A stretch of 64,000 bases of DNA, taken from Stenotrophomonas sp. SAU14A_NAIMI4_8. GTDB lineage: Bacteria; Pseudomonadota; Gammaproteobacteria; Xanthomonadales; Xanthomonadaceae. Within the stretch, counting starts at the first letter, position 1. Each line of letters opens with the position of its first letter. Both the position numbers and the translations under genes were made by a program. Below the pieces are notes generated by a model. It was given only the letters and a program-made list of their open reading frames with translations, had not been told where the DNA came from and ran no database searches. The DNA lies in the NCBI RefSeq assembly GCF_003086695.1, contig NZ_CP025999.1, forward strand, positions 3,360,334-3,424,333, in the 5' to 3' direction. This document shows positions 37,387-48,364 of the stretch, piece by piece.

Positions 37387-39084
37387 ATGCACCATGACAC
37401 CGACCTGATCAACATCGTGGCCGTTGGCCTGGGGCTCGCCTTCATCTTCGGTGCCCTGGCCAACAAGCTGCGCTTGTCGCCTCTGGTCGGCTATCTGGTC
37501 GCTGGCATCTGCGTCGGCCCGTTCACCCCCGGCTTCGTGGCCGACCAGGCGCTGGCCAACCAGCTGGCCGAGCTGGGCGTGATGCTGCTGATGTTCGGCG
37601 TGGGCCTGCACTTTTCCCTGAAGGACCTGATGGCGGTCAAGGCCATCGCCATCCCCGGTGCCATCGGCCAGATCGCCGTCGCTACCCTGCTCGGCTGGGG
37701 CGTGGCCTGGTTGATGGGCTGGCCGGCGCTGCACGGGGTCATCTTCGGTTTCTCGCTGGCCACCGCCAGTACCGTGGTGCTGCTGCGGGCCATGGAAGAG
37801 CGGCGCCTGCTGGAAACCATGCGCGGCAAGATCGCCGTCGGCTGGCTGATCGTAGAAGACCTGGCCTGTGTGCTGGCACTGGTGATGATGCCGGTGCTGG
37901 CCGGTGTGTTCGGCCCCGATGCCGCCAAGGAAACCCACACCCTGGGCAGCGTGCTGGCCGATATCGGCTGGACGTTCGTGCAGCTGGGCCTGTTCGTGGC
38001 GGTGATGCTGGTGGTCGGCCGCCGGGTCATTCCGTGGATCCTGGAACGCATTGCCGGCACCGGTTCGCGCGAACTGTTCACCCTGTCGGTGTTGGCCATC
38101 GCGCTGGGCGTGGCGTTCGGCTCGGCCATGCTGTTCGGTGTGTCCTTCGCGCTGGGCGCCTTCTTCGCCGGCATGCTGTTGAACGAATCGGAGCTCAGCC
38201 ACAAGGCGGCGCACGATTCGCTGCCGCTGCGCGACGCCTTCGCGGTGCTGTTCTTCGTCTCGGTGGGCATGCTGTTCGACCCCAACATCATCGTGCAGCA
38301 CCCCTGGCAGGTGCTGGCTACGGTGGCGATCATCATGTTCGGCAAGTCGGCCGCTGCGTTCTTCATCGTGCGCGCCTTCGGCCACCCCACCAGCACCGCG
38401 CTGACCATCTCGGCCAGCCTGGCGCAGATCGGCGAGTTTGCTTTCATCATCGCCGGCCTGGGCGTGGCGCTGCAGATCCTGCCCAAGGAAGGCCAGTCGC
38501 TGGTGCTGGCCGGTGCGCTGGTGTCGATCATGCTGAACCCACTGGTGTTCGGCCTGCTGGACCGCTGGCAGGCCAAGCAGGAGCAGCTGCCGCAGGCGCC
38601 GGAACCGGAAGAGGCCACCGGCCCTTCGCGCGATCTGCATGACCACGCCATCGTGATCGGCTACGGCCGGGTGGGCAGCGAGCTGGCCCAGGTGCTGCGC
38701 GACCGCGGCGTGCCGGTGCTGGTGATCGACGACAACAAGGAACATGTCGAGCAGGCCCATGCCAAGGGCCTGGCCGCCATCCGCGGCAGTGCGGCCGCCG
38801 ACCGGGTGCTGGCCGAGGCCCATCCCGAGCGCGCCAAGATCGCCGTGCTGGCCATTCCGCAGCCGCTGGAAGCCGGTGAAGCGCTGGCCAAGCTGCGCGC
38901 CATCAATCCCGACCTGACCCTGCTGGCACGCGCGCACAGCGATGCCGAAGTGAAGCATCTGCTGGAACACGGCGCCGACGGCACGGTGATGGCCGAGCGC
39001 GAGCTGGCCTATTCGCTGGCGGAAATGATCATGTCCACCCCGCCGTACCGGAATCTGGGGCAGAACAGCATTCCGGTGGTGTAA
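37387..39084 (+). CDS. ybaL: Kef/YbaL-type cation:proton antiporter with TrkA-N domain
   Basis: The 565-residue protein has twelve helices, with LVGYLVAGICVGPFTPGFV, LAELGVMLLMFGVGLHFSL, SLATASTVVLLRAMEERRLL and ALGAFFAGMLLNESELSHKA. At about 425-545 a Rossmann TrkA-N domain follows (AIVIGYGRVGSELAQVLRD, VLVIDDNKEHVE), which binds NAD(H) and gates transport. Lengths and motifs fit YbaL of E. coli better than KefB/C. The role is K+ or Na+ efflux against protons. The ATG at 37387 follows from homology. Confidence 0.9.
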   Translation: MHHDTDLINIVAVGLGLAFIFGALANKLRLSPLVGYLVAGICVGPFTPGFVADQALANQLAELGVMLLMFGVGLHFSLKDLMAVKAIAIPGAIGQIAVATLLGWGVAWLMGWPALHGVIFGFSLATASTVVLLRAMEERRLLETMRGKIAVGWLIVEDLACVLALVMMPVLAGVFGPDAAKETHTLGSVLADIGWTFVQLGLFVAVMLVVGRRVIPWILERIAGTGSRELFTLSVLAIALGVAFGSAMLFGVSFALGAFFAGMLLNESELSHKAAHDSLPLRDAFAVLFFVSVGMLFDPNIIVQHPWQVLATVAIIMFGKSAAAFFIVRAFGHPTSTALTISASLAQIGEFAFIIAGLGVALQILPKEGQSLVLAGALVSIMLNPLVFGLLDRWQAKQEQLPQAPEPEEATGPSRDLHDHAIVIGYGRVGSELAQVLRDRGVPVLVIDDNKEHVEQAHAKGLAAIRGSAAADRVLAEAHPERAKIAVLAIPQPLEAGEALAKLRAINPDLTLLARAHSDAEVKHLLEHGADGTVMAERELAYSLAEMIMSTPPYRNLGQNSIPVV

Positions 39085-39093
39085 CGGCTATGG

Positions 39094-39168
39094 GTAGGTG
39101 TCGACCTTGGTCGACACGGTGGCGCATGGGGTCAGATCCGTTTTCCTGCGGAAAACGGATCTGACCCC
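39094..39168. repeat. GTAG hairpin followed by a GGGGTC palindrome
   Basis: GTAG-GTGTCGACC-tt-GGTCGACAC at 39094-39117 and a GGGGTC copy with stem CCGTTTTCC/GGAAAACGG at 39128-39168. The same pair of elements, with the same hairpin sequence, occurs at 15895-15959. Confidence 0.85.
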
Positions 39169-39170
39169 AG

Positions 39171-39206
39171 AAACAAAAATCCCCGGCGGGCCCGCACCCG
39201 CCGGGG
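39171..39206 (-). terminator. Rho-independent terminator downstream of metY
   Basis: Minus-strand stem CCCCGGCGGG/CCCGCCGGGG with a 6-nt loop, followed by ATTTTTGTTT. It lies 105 nt after the metY stop codon. Confidence 0.85.
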
Positions 39207-39311
39207 ATCTGCATTGCCATGTTTGCCACGCCTTGGAGAGGCAGTTCCACCGTAACGCATCGCGCGGCCGGTGGTGATCGCCTTCGGCGATGACGACCAA
39301 GCGTGCGGCTA

Positions 39312-40598
39312 TCAGGCGCTGTCCAGCGCCTGCTGCAGATCGGCCTGCAGGTCGCCGATATGCTCGATGCCGATCGACAGCCGTACCGTATCCTCGCTCA
39401 CGCCGGCCCGGGCCAGTTCTGCAGCATCCAGCTGACGGTGCGTGGTCGAGGCCGGGTGGGTGGCCAGCGACTTGGCATCGCCCAGGTTCACCAGCCGGGT
39501 AAACAGCTTCAACGCATCCAGGAAGCGCGCCCCTGCCGCGCGACCGCCCGGCAGGCCGAAGGTCAGGACGCCGGAACCGTGCCCGCCCAGGTAGCGCTGC
39601 GCGGCGGCGTGTTCGGGGTCGTCAGGCAGGCCGGCATAGCGCACCCAGGCCACCTTCGGGTGCGTCTTCAGCAAGTTCGCTACGGCCAGCGCGTTGGCGT
39701 TGATCCGCTCCATGCGCAGTGCCAGTGTTTCAATGCCCTGCAGGATCAGGAAGGCATTGAACGGCGACAGCGCAGCGCCGGTGTTGCGCAACGGTACTAC
39801 CCGCGCGCGGCCGATATAGGCGGCCGGCCCGAGCGCTTCGGTGTACACCACGCCGTGGTAGCTGGGGTCGGGCTGGTTCAGGCGTGGAAAGCGCTGCGCG
39901 TGCGCGGCCCAGTCGAAACGACCCGAATCGATGATCGCCCCGCCCAGGCTGTTGCCGTGGCCGCCCAGGTACTTGGTCAGCGAATGCACCACGATGTCGG
40001 CACCGTGCTCGAACGGGCGCAACAGGAAGGGTGTGGCCACGGTGTTGTCCACAATCAGCGGCACGCCAGCGGCGTGTGCCACCTCGGCAATGGCCGCTAT
40101 GTCGGTGACATTGCCGCGCGGGTTGCCGATGGATTCGACGAACACCGCCTTGGTGCGCGCATCGATCAGCGCGGCGAACGCGGCCGGATCGGCCGGGTCG
40201 GCGAACCGCGCCTGGATGCCGTACTGCGGCAGCGTGTGCGCCAGCAGGTTCAGGCTGCCGCCGTACAGCGCACTGGCCGCCACGATGTTGTCGCCTGCCT
40301 CGGCAATGGTCTGGATTGCATAGGTGATCGCCGCCTGGCCCGAGGCCAGGGCCAGCGCACCGATGCCGCCTTCCAGCGCGGCCAGACGCTGCTCCAGCAC
40401 ATCGGTGGTCGGGTTCATGATGCGTGTGTAGATGTTGCCCGGAACCTTCAGGTCGAACAGGTCCGCGCCGTGCTGGGTGTCATCGAAGGCGTAGGCCACG
40501 GTCTGGTAGATCGGCACTGCCACTGCCCGCGTGGTCGGGTCGGGTCGGTAGCCGCCGTGCACGGCCAGGGTTTCCAGTTGCCACTGCGGATCGCTCAT
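39312..40598 (-). CDS. metY: O-acetylhomoserine sulfhydrylase MetY
   Basis: MetY is a PLP enzyme that makes homocysteine (or a cysteine analogue) from an O-acylated amino acid and sulfide. The 428-residue protein has LAVHGGYRPDPTTRAVAVPI, IYTRIMNPTTDVLEQRLAAL, and the PLP lysine in VVHSLTKYLGGHGNSLGG. STTHRQLDAAELARAGVSED near the end is diagnostic for the MetY/MetB fold. GGAGGG 7 nt before ATG 40598 rules out the 16-codon extension. No partner gene lies next to it. I saw no SAM riboswitch. Confidence 0.92.
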   Translation of the reverse strand: MSDPQWQLETLAVHGGYRPDPTTRAVAVPIYQTVAYAFDDTQHGADLFDLKVPGNIYTRIMNPTTDVLEQRLAALEGGIGALALASGQAAITYAIQTIAEAGDNIVAASALYGGSLNLLAHTLPQYGIQARFADPADPAAFAALIDARTKAVFVESIGNPRGNVTDIAAIAEVAHAAGVPLIVDNTVATPFLLRPFEHGADIVVHSLTKYLGGHGNSLGGAIIDSGRFDWAAHAQRFPRLNQPDPSYHGVVYTEALGPAAYIGRARVVPLRNTGAALSPFNAFLILQGIETLALRMERINANALAVANLLKTHPKVAWVRYAGLPDDPEHAAAQRYLGGHGSGVLTFGLPGGRAAGARFLDALKLFTRLVNLGDAKSLATHPASTTHRQLDAAELARAGVSEDTVRLSIGIEHIGDLQADLQQALDSA

Positions 40599-40688
40599 TG
40601 CACACCCTCCAGGCGGGAAACCGCCACCATAGGGCAGCGCGCGCACCTTCCTGAGAGCGCATGGTGATAACGCCCGTACCGCTGGCTA

Positions 40689-41249
40689 TCAGCGCGCGTC
40701 GGGCACGCAGGCGGGGGCCTGGCCATTGCCGCACAGGGCGACGTCGCGCAGCCAGCCCATCCAGGTCACCACATCCTTCGGTTCGGGTTCGGCGCGGAAT
40801 GCCTTCTGCACGGTATGGAAGCCCTGCAGCCCCTGGATGCCCTTGATCCAGGTGAACTCCGGCTTGCCGGTGCCGGGGTTGCGCGGGCAACCGAGCATCA
40901 GCACCGCGAAGGGGCGGCCCTCCTCCACGCCCTCGCCCACCCAGTTGGCCTGCGCATCGGGGCAGGCCAGCGTCCAGCCGGCTTCGATAATGCCCAGGAA
41001 CTCGCGCGGGGTGGCGTTGGCGGCGTGGGGGGCGGTGTTGACGGTGATCATGTCGGTCCAGTCCTGCACCGTCTGGCCCTGCGGCACGTATTCGACCAGC
41101 CGGTTGCCCTGCGGATCGGTGTCCTGGTGCGCCTGTGCATAACCGGGCATGGCAGGCAGGCGGGCCTGCTCGGTGTTGGCTGCCAGTGCGATTGCTGGAG
41201 CCAACACAGCGCTCAGGCTGAGATGGAGCAAGGTGAGTCGGCATGTCAT
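40689..41249 (-). CDS. Exported protein of unknown function (186 aa)
   Basis: A signal peptide (LTLLHLSLSAVLAPAIALAA) is followed by a domain with LVEYVPQGQTVQDWTDMITV, GIIEAGWTLACPDAQANW, VLMLGCPRNPGTGKPEFTW and a C-terminal pair CGNGQAPAC. The pattern, with a Q-x-V-x-DWT block and paired Cys, is found in periplasmic proteins of Xanthomonadaceae of unknown role. AAGGAG 7 nt before ATG 41249 fixes the start; the frame upstream to 41522 is noncoding. Confidence 0.7.
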   Translation of the reverse strand: MTCRLTLLHLSLSAVLAPAIALAANTEQARLPAMPGYAQAHQDTDPQGNRLVEYVPQGQTVQDWTDMITVNTAPHAANATPREFLGIIEAGWTLACPDAQANWVGEGVEEGRPFAVLMLGCPRNPGTGKPEFTWIKGIQGLQGFHTVQKAFRAEPEPKDVVTWMGWLRDVALCGNGQAPACVPDAR

Positions 41250-41501
41250 GGATGGAACTCCTTCTCCTGGGGTTTGGAAGCCGAGGGACCGGCGAGCGCC
41301 AGTGGCATCCATAGCATTACGCGTTTCGGCAGGCCAGCAGCTGCGGGTGACGCAATCGGCAGAGCCATCGTCCAGCAGCCGGTGAATTCCTGCGATGAAA
41401 CTGAGATCAATGCCACATAACAGGCACAGCCGACTCGCAGAACGGAAGTGTGCACCTGCGCAGCCGTATCGTTGGGACAATCCCCGGTGATGGAGCGTCG
41501 C

Positions 41502-42155
41502 ATGGATGAGATCAAAGATCACCCCGACGACACGTGCCGGGTTTCATTCGGGCGCCTCCTGTTGTTGAGCCTGCTGATGCTGCTCGGCGCCTGCGGAAGC
41601 AAGGAGCGCGCGCCGCCGTATGAAGCCAATCCCTCGCCGAAAGAGGCGTATGAGGTGGTGGTTACTACGCATGACGCGCCGGAGGAGATGTTCATTTCCG
41701 CGACGTCGGCGGACTACGAAATTGCCGACGAAGGATGCCTACCACCCATAGACAACTTTGAAGGCGTCAGATACGGAATCGAGCGGTATTCGCTTCCGAT
41801 CCAGCTCCGGAAAGTCAGCGACGCTACCTTCGTAGGGGAGTTCTATCGCGATGGCATGAAACCATCAAACTACTTCGGTCGCGGGGAGTGCAGTTGGAAC
41901 CTTGTACGGATAAGCGCCAATCTTAGAGCGCCATCCACCAAGTCAATTGCATACTTCTCCATCAGCGCATCCCCAGCACATAAGGAACAGACGCGCTTTG
42001 CAGCGAAGGCATTTGTGCCTTTACTGGACGACGGAAACGTATACCCAGCATCCAGCTTGTCGCAAGAGCGATTCGAAAGAGAAGTTGCATTATCTGATTA
42101 CGACAGATTTTTCTCCTACAGCATCTCAATCAACGCAAGGACGCATGAACAATGA
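41502..42155 (+). CDS. Lipoprotein, candidate immunity protein for the lipase
   Basis: A 217-residue lipoprotein: hydrophobic run LLLLSLLMLLGAC with Cys at the lipobox. The mature part contains YEVVVTTHDAPEEMFISATS, GCLPPIDNFEGVRYGIERYS and GRGECSWNLVRISANLRAPS; I do not recognise a family. The second half is distinctly poorer in GC than the neighbours, a sign of transfer. Its stop overlaps the start of the lipase gene (ATGA), so the two are translationally coupled, immunity first. Immunity proteins to periplasm-targeted lipase effectors of T6SS or X-T4SS are often such lipoproteins. ATG 41502 has GGAG 7 nt before it; ATG 41490 is possible. Confidence 0.6.
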   Translation: MDEIKDHPDDTCRVSFGRLLLLSLLMLLGACGSKERAPPYEANPSPKEAYEVVVTTHDAPEEMFISATSADYEIADEGCLPPIDNFEGVRYGIERYSLPIQLRKVSDATFVGEFYRDGMKPSNYFGRGECSWNLVRISANLRAPSTKSIAYFSISASPAHKEQTRFAAKAFVPLLDDGNVYPASSLSQERFEREVALSDYDRFFSYSISINARTHEQ

Positions 42156-43399
42156 GCAGATCCGTAAGAGCCGATCTGGCAATGGCTGTGTACGACCCGC
42201 CTCCCATCAAAGCCGATGGGACACCTGGAACCTTGAAAGCTGGACCAGGCGGAAATGAAGAATATGAAGTAGTGCAGCATCTGGACAGGCCCAGCGGCTA
42301 CCAAGGCTCCATCTACAGAAGCGTGAGGACAGGCGACTACGTCGTAGCCCACCGCGGCACCGAGTTCGACCGCGAGCTGCTGAAGGATGGCCTCGTCGAC
42401 CTCGGCATGGTCACCACGCGCTTCAATGCGCAGCTCAAGGATGCGTTGGAACTGACCCGACAGGCCAAGGTCATGGCCGAGCGCGATGGCACCCAGCTTT
42501 CCGTCACTGGCCACTCGCTCGGTGGCGGCATGGCGCAGGTCACCGGCCATCACCATGATCTTCCCGGCGACGCATTCAACCCGTATGGCGCGGCCAGCCT
42601 GGGCTATCGCATTCCCAGCGGACAGCCGGCGCATGCGGCGACCTTCGTCAACCATGTCACCGCCGGCGACTTCGTCAGCGCGGCCGGCAAGCACTACGGC
42701 AGGGTCGAGATGTATGCCTTGCCGGGCGAACTGGCCACCCTGCGCGGCGCAGAGCTCGCTTCCCGCCTGCCTGGAGTACTCTCCGCCGCAACCCGAGCTC
42801 CGCTGCCTGCCATCGCGCTGTCCGATTCGCACCGGATGAAGCACTTTTTCGATCGGGTCGAAGACGGCGTCGAAATCAAATCAGTACTGGATGACCCGTC
42901 AGCACGGATCACGGATCCTGAGGATCAGCGAAGAGTCGACGCCTATCGCACAAGCATCCATCAGATGCGCGCGACCGCGACGGTGATCGGACGTGGCGGA
43001 CCCGGCCTGGTGCTGGACGTCGTGCACACGCTCCGTGGCCCGGATGAACCCGGCGCCTACGCAGAGCGCCAGGCTGAGGCAGCAAAGCGCGCCGCGCATC
43101 CTTTCAACCCCGCTGAACACCGCAATGCGCCCGGCTCCCACGGCGGTCCGCAGCGCGAGCGTCCCCAGTTCCAGACGGCGTCCCCCTTGAGCCAACGCCT
43201 GGACGAGCTGCTCAACGCAGACCCCGAGCGTTTCAAGATCCTCAACCAGCAGATGTCCACCGGTGAGGCCGGCCAGGCACTGAACCAGCAGGCGCGCAAT
43301 CAGGTGAACGCAGAAGACGCGACGCGCGAGCACGCCCAGGAACAGGCACGTCAGCATGGCCTGCAGCAGGAAACGCAGGCGGCCGCCATGCGTCGCTGA
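42152..43399 (+). CDS. Class 3 lipase-like protein, candidate antibacterial effector
   Basis: The 415-residue protein has an alpha/beta-hydrolase domain at about 35-235: DYVVAHRGTEFDRELLKDGL, nucleophile SVTGHSLGGGMAQ (Ser122), DAFNPYGAASLGYRIP, VNHVTAGDFVS (Asp173) and SDSHRMKHFF (His227 or His231). This completes a Ser-Asp-His triad of lipase class 3 type. Residues 300-415 are Gln/Ala/Glu-rich and probably unstructured or helical. There is no signal peptide, so export would need a dedicated secretion system. No classical XVIPCD domain can be recognised, though Gln-rich tails are common in X-T4SS effectors. Neighbours: lipoprotein upstream (4-nt overlap), coiled-coil membrane protein 18 nt downstream. 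Confidence 0.7.
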   Translation: MSRSVRADLAMAVYDPPPIKADGTPGTLKAGPGGNEEYEVVQHLDRPSGYQGSIYRSVRTGDYVVAHRGTEFDRELLKDGLVDLGMVTTRFNAQLKDALELTRQAKVMAERDGTQLSVTGHSLGGGMAQVTGHHHDLPGDAFNPYGAASLGYRIPSGQPAHAATFVNHVTAGDFVSAAGKHYGRVEMYALPGELATLRGAELASRLPGVLSAATRAPLPAIALSDSHRMKHFFDRVEDGVEIKSVLDDPSARITDPEDQRRVDAYRTSIHQMRATATVIGRGGPGLVLDVVHTLRGPDEPGAYAERQAEAAKRAAHPFNPAEHRNAPGSHGGPQRERPQFQTASPLSQRLDELLNADPERFKILNQQMSTGEAGQALNQQARNQVNAEDATREHAQEQARQHGLQQETQAAAMRR

Positions 43400-43417
43400 T
43401 CCAGGGGAGACAGGACC

Positions 43418-43993
43418 ATGGATGAGCGCGAACTTGAGGAACTGATCAGCAAGACCGCCCTGCTGATGGAGCGCTACCAGCGGATCTGCACGGAAATGGC
43501 CCAGCAGCAGTCACATCTGTCGGCCGCACTGAACGGCCTCACGCAATCGTTGCCACAGCAGTTCCGCCGCAGCGCGGACAACGCCATTGCTGGATTGACC
43601 CGCGAGGGCAGCGCCGCCGTCAAGCACGCCCTGCTCGCCCCCATGGGCGCTTACGAGCAGCAACTGACCGCCTCAGCAGAGCATCTTGGCCGCAGCACCG
43701 ACGCGCTGGCTGCAGAAGTGAAGCGCCTGCAACTCACGTCGCGCGGTGTGCTGTGGAAAAGCGTGACCATCGCCTTGGCCAGCGGCACCACCCTGTTGGC
43801 CGGTGCGGTGTGGCTGGGCGATCGGTATACCACCGAGATCAAGCGCAACCAGGTCGAGGCCCAGCTGCTGCGCGCCTACAACCGCGCCGACGTGGTTCTG
43901 TGCGGAAAAGAAAGACTGTGCGCCAACGTAGATACCCGCGGCAGCGGTGTCGGCGATAACGGGCGCTACCGCCCGGTACGCCCCCGCCCGTAG
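43418..43993 (+). CDS. Coiled-coil membrane protein (191 aa)
   Basis: Residues 1-105 are helical and heptad-rich (LEELISKTALLMERYQRICT, later STDALAAEVKRLQLTSRG). One membrane helix covers about 115-135 (VTIALASGTTLLAGAVWLGD). A short tail carries RNQVEAQLLRAYNRADVVLC and LCANVD, with two Cys. I recall similar proteins beside mobilisation or effector genes in xanthomonads, without a proven role. It is probably co-transcribed with the lipase; an adaptor or chaperone function is possible. Confidence 0.55.
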   Translation: MDERELEELISKTALLMERYQRICTEMAQQQSHLSAALNGLTQSLPQQFRRSADNAIAGLTREGSAAVKHALLAPMGAYEQQLTASAEHLGRSTDALAAEVKRLQLTSRGVLWKSVTIALASGTTLLAGAVWLGDRYTTEIKRNQVEAQLLRAYNRADVVLCGKERLCANVDTRGSGVGDNGRYRPVRPRP

Positions 43994-44014
43994 GCGGGGA
44001 CGCACACAACTGCA

Positions 44015-46600
<2,586 letters not shown>

Positions 46601-46648
46601 TGCGAATCCTCATCGGTTACAGAGCCGGCCCGCGCCGGCGATGCAGGG

Positions 46649-46679
46649 AAGATGCGGTTGCGCCACCGCGTTTCAAGGG
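46649..46679 (-). promoter_or_regulatory. Sigma-32-type promoter of clpB
   Basis: On the minus strand CCCTTGAAA is followed after 15 nt by GCATCTT, close to the heat-shock consensus CTTGAA-N13/15-CCCCATNT. It is about 50 nt upstream of the clpB start. Confidence 0.55.
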
Positions 46680-46806
46680 CGGCTGCGACTGCACCCGGGG
46701 GTCGGTCAGGCTGCGGCAAGCATGCGCCGGCGCCCGTGGGCACCGCGTTGATCCGGCGCAATCGGTGGGCAAGGACTGGTACGGCCGGCCTGCCGATGCC
46801 ATACTT

Positions 46807-46825
46807 GCGAATCATTCTCATTTCG
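46807..46825. promoter_or_regulatory. Fur box upstream of the ECF sigma gene
   Basis: GCGAATCATTCTCATTTCG, read on the other strand as AATGAGAATGATTCGC, matches the Fur consensus core (ATGAGAATGATT) closely. It lies 25-45 nt upstream of the sigma-factor start, so iron limitation should switch the cluster on. Confidence 0.65.
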
Positions 46826-46850
46826 ATCCGTGCGCATCGGCGCCCTACGC

Positions 46851-47345
46851 ATGCACGCTTCCCACCCGCACCTGGCCACGTTGTACCGCGACCACCACCG
46901 GTGGCTGCGCGGCTGGCTGAGCGGGCGCGTGGGCAACCGCGACGTGGCCGATGATCTGGCCCAGGACACGTTCGCGCGCCTGCTGCTGGATCGCGATCTG
47001 GCCGCACTGCGCGAACCGCGCGCCTTCCTCACCACCGTGGCGCGCGGGCTGGCCGCCAACTGGTTCCGCCGGCAGGCGCTGGAACGCGCCTATCTGGAAT
47101 ACCTCGCACAGTTCCCCGAACCCGCCCTGCCCTCGCTGGAGGAACAGGCGCTGGTACGCGAAGCGCTGCAGCAGATCGACGCCATGCTGGACGGCCTGCC
47201 GGCGATGGCACGGCGGGTGTTCGTGCTGGCCCAGTTCGATGGCCTGCGCTACGACGCCATCGCCGAACGCCTCGGGCTGTCACTGTCCACGGTGAAGCGC
47301 CATATGAAGCGGGCCCTGCTGGGCTGCCTGGCGCATGCGCCCTGA
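46851..47345 (+). CDS. FecI-type ECF sigma factor
   Basis: The 164-residue protein has region 2 (LATLYRDHHRWLRGWLSGRV, then DVADDLAQDTFARLLLDRD) and region 4 (LDGLPAMARRVFVLAQFDGL, then YDAIAERLGLSLSTVKRHMK), as in FecI-like iron-responsive sigma factors. The ATG at 46851 is preferred; a GTG at 46830 would add 7 residues. Its end overlaps fecR by 11 nt. It should be activated when the receptor at 48365 signals through FecR. Confidence 0.9.
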   Translation: MHASHPHLATLYRDHHRWLRGWLSGRVGNRDVADDLAQDTFARLLLDRDLAALREPRAFLTTVARGLAANWFRRQALERAYLEYLAQFPEPALPSLEEQALVREALQQIDAMLDGLPAMARRVFVLAQFDGLRYDAIAERLGLSLSTVKRHMKRALLGCLAHAP

Positions 47346-48306
47346 GCCGGGCGACGGCGCCGCACTGTCGCCGCGGGTGCTGGAACAGGCGGCCGACTGG
47401 CTGATGCGCCTGCACGACGACGGCAGCGCGGCACAACGCGCGCAATGGCAACGCTGGCACGATGCCGCCCCCGAGCATGCACGCGCCTGGCAACGTGCCG
47501 AACGCCTGCTGGCGCTCAGCGCACAGGTACCGCCCACGCTGGCCCACGAGGCCCTGCAGCGCCCGGCTTCCGCTGGCCGTCGTGCGGTGCTGCGCAGCGT
47601 GGCCGCGCTGCTGGTGGCGCCGCTGAGCGGTTGGTTGGCCTGGCGGCTGTATGACGAAGCGGCCTGGGACGCCAGCGTGCGCACCGCCGTGGGCGAGCGC
47701 CTGCGCCGCGTGCTGGACGACGGCAGCGTGCTGCACCTGGCCACGGCCAGCGCCGTCGATATCGCCTTCGACGGCCAGCAGCGCCTGCTGCGGCTGCGCC
47801 GCGGCGAGATCCATATCGACACCGCGCCCGATCCACACCGCCCAGCGCGGCCGTTCCGCGTCGCCACCGCGCAGGGAATGCTGCGGGCGCTGGGCACCCG
47901 CTTCAACGTGCGCCTGTTCGACGATGCCTCTCTGCTGGTGGTGCAGGAAGGCGCGGTGCAGGTGACCACCGCCGCCGGTGCCAGCCAGCGCGTTGCCGCC
48001 GGCCAGCAGCTGCGCTGGGGGGACGCCGGCCCGGCCGCACCGCAGCCCGCTGCGCCCGGCAGCGACGCGTGGCTGCACGGCATGCTGGTGGCCGACAGCC
48101 TGCCGCTGCAGGCGCTGCTGCAGGAACTGGGCCGCTACCACCGGCGCTGGCTGCGGCTGGATGACGATGTGGCGGCCTTGCCGGTGTCCGGCGCGTTCCC
48201 GCTGGACGACCTGCCGCGCAGCTTGTCAATGCTGGCCGCCACCTATCCGCTGCGCATCGATCAGGGTCTGACGGTGCGCGTGCGCGCGGCCGCCACGCCG
48301 CGGTGA
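47335..48306 (+). CDS. FecR-type anti-sigma factor
   Basis: The 323-residue inner-membrane regulator has a cytoplasmic DUF4880 part (residues 15-60, VLEQAADWLMRLHDDGSAAQ). One membrane helix at about 82-102 (AVLRSVAALLVAPLSGWLAW) follows. The periplasmic FecR domain holds VGERLRRVLDDGSVLHLATA, FRVATAQGMLRALGTRFNVR and VQEGAVQVTTAAG, and a secretin/TonB-like end follows (DSLPLQALLQELGRYHRRWL). It would hold the sigma factor and contact the STN domain of the downstream receptor. Confidence 0.92.
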   Translation: MRPEPGDGAALSPRVLEQAADWLMRLHDDGSAAQRAQWQRWHDAAPEHARAWQRAERLLALSAQVPPTLAHEALQRPASAGRRAVLRSVAALLVAPLSGWLAWRLYDEAAWDASVRTAVGERLRRVLDDGSVLHLATASAVDIAFDGQQRLLRLRRGEIHIDTAPDPHRPARPFRVATAQGMLRALGTRFNVRLFDDASLLVVQEGAVQVTTAAGASQRVAAGQQLRWGDAGPAAPQPAAPGSDAWLHGMLVADSLPLQALLQELGRYHRRWLRLDDDVAALPVSGAFPLDDLPRSLSMLAATYPLRIDQGLTVRVRAAATPR

Positions 48307-48364
48307 CACTTTTTTCGTTCCTGCGTGGCAGAGGAAGTGAATCCTTCTTCTGCCGGCTCCCTCC

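Noticed and set aside
40599..40688. SAM-type riboswitch in front of metY
   Set aside because: The short leader has no recognisable SAM-I or SAM-II core.
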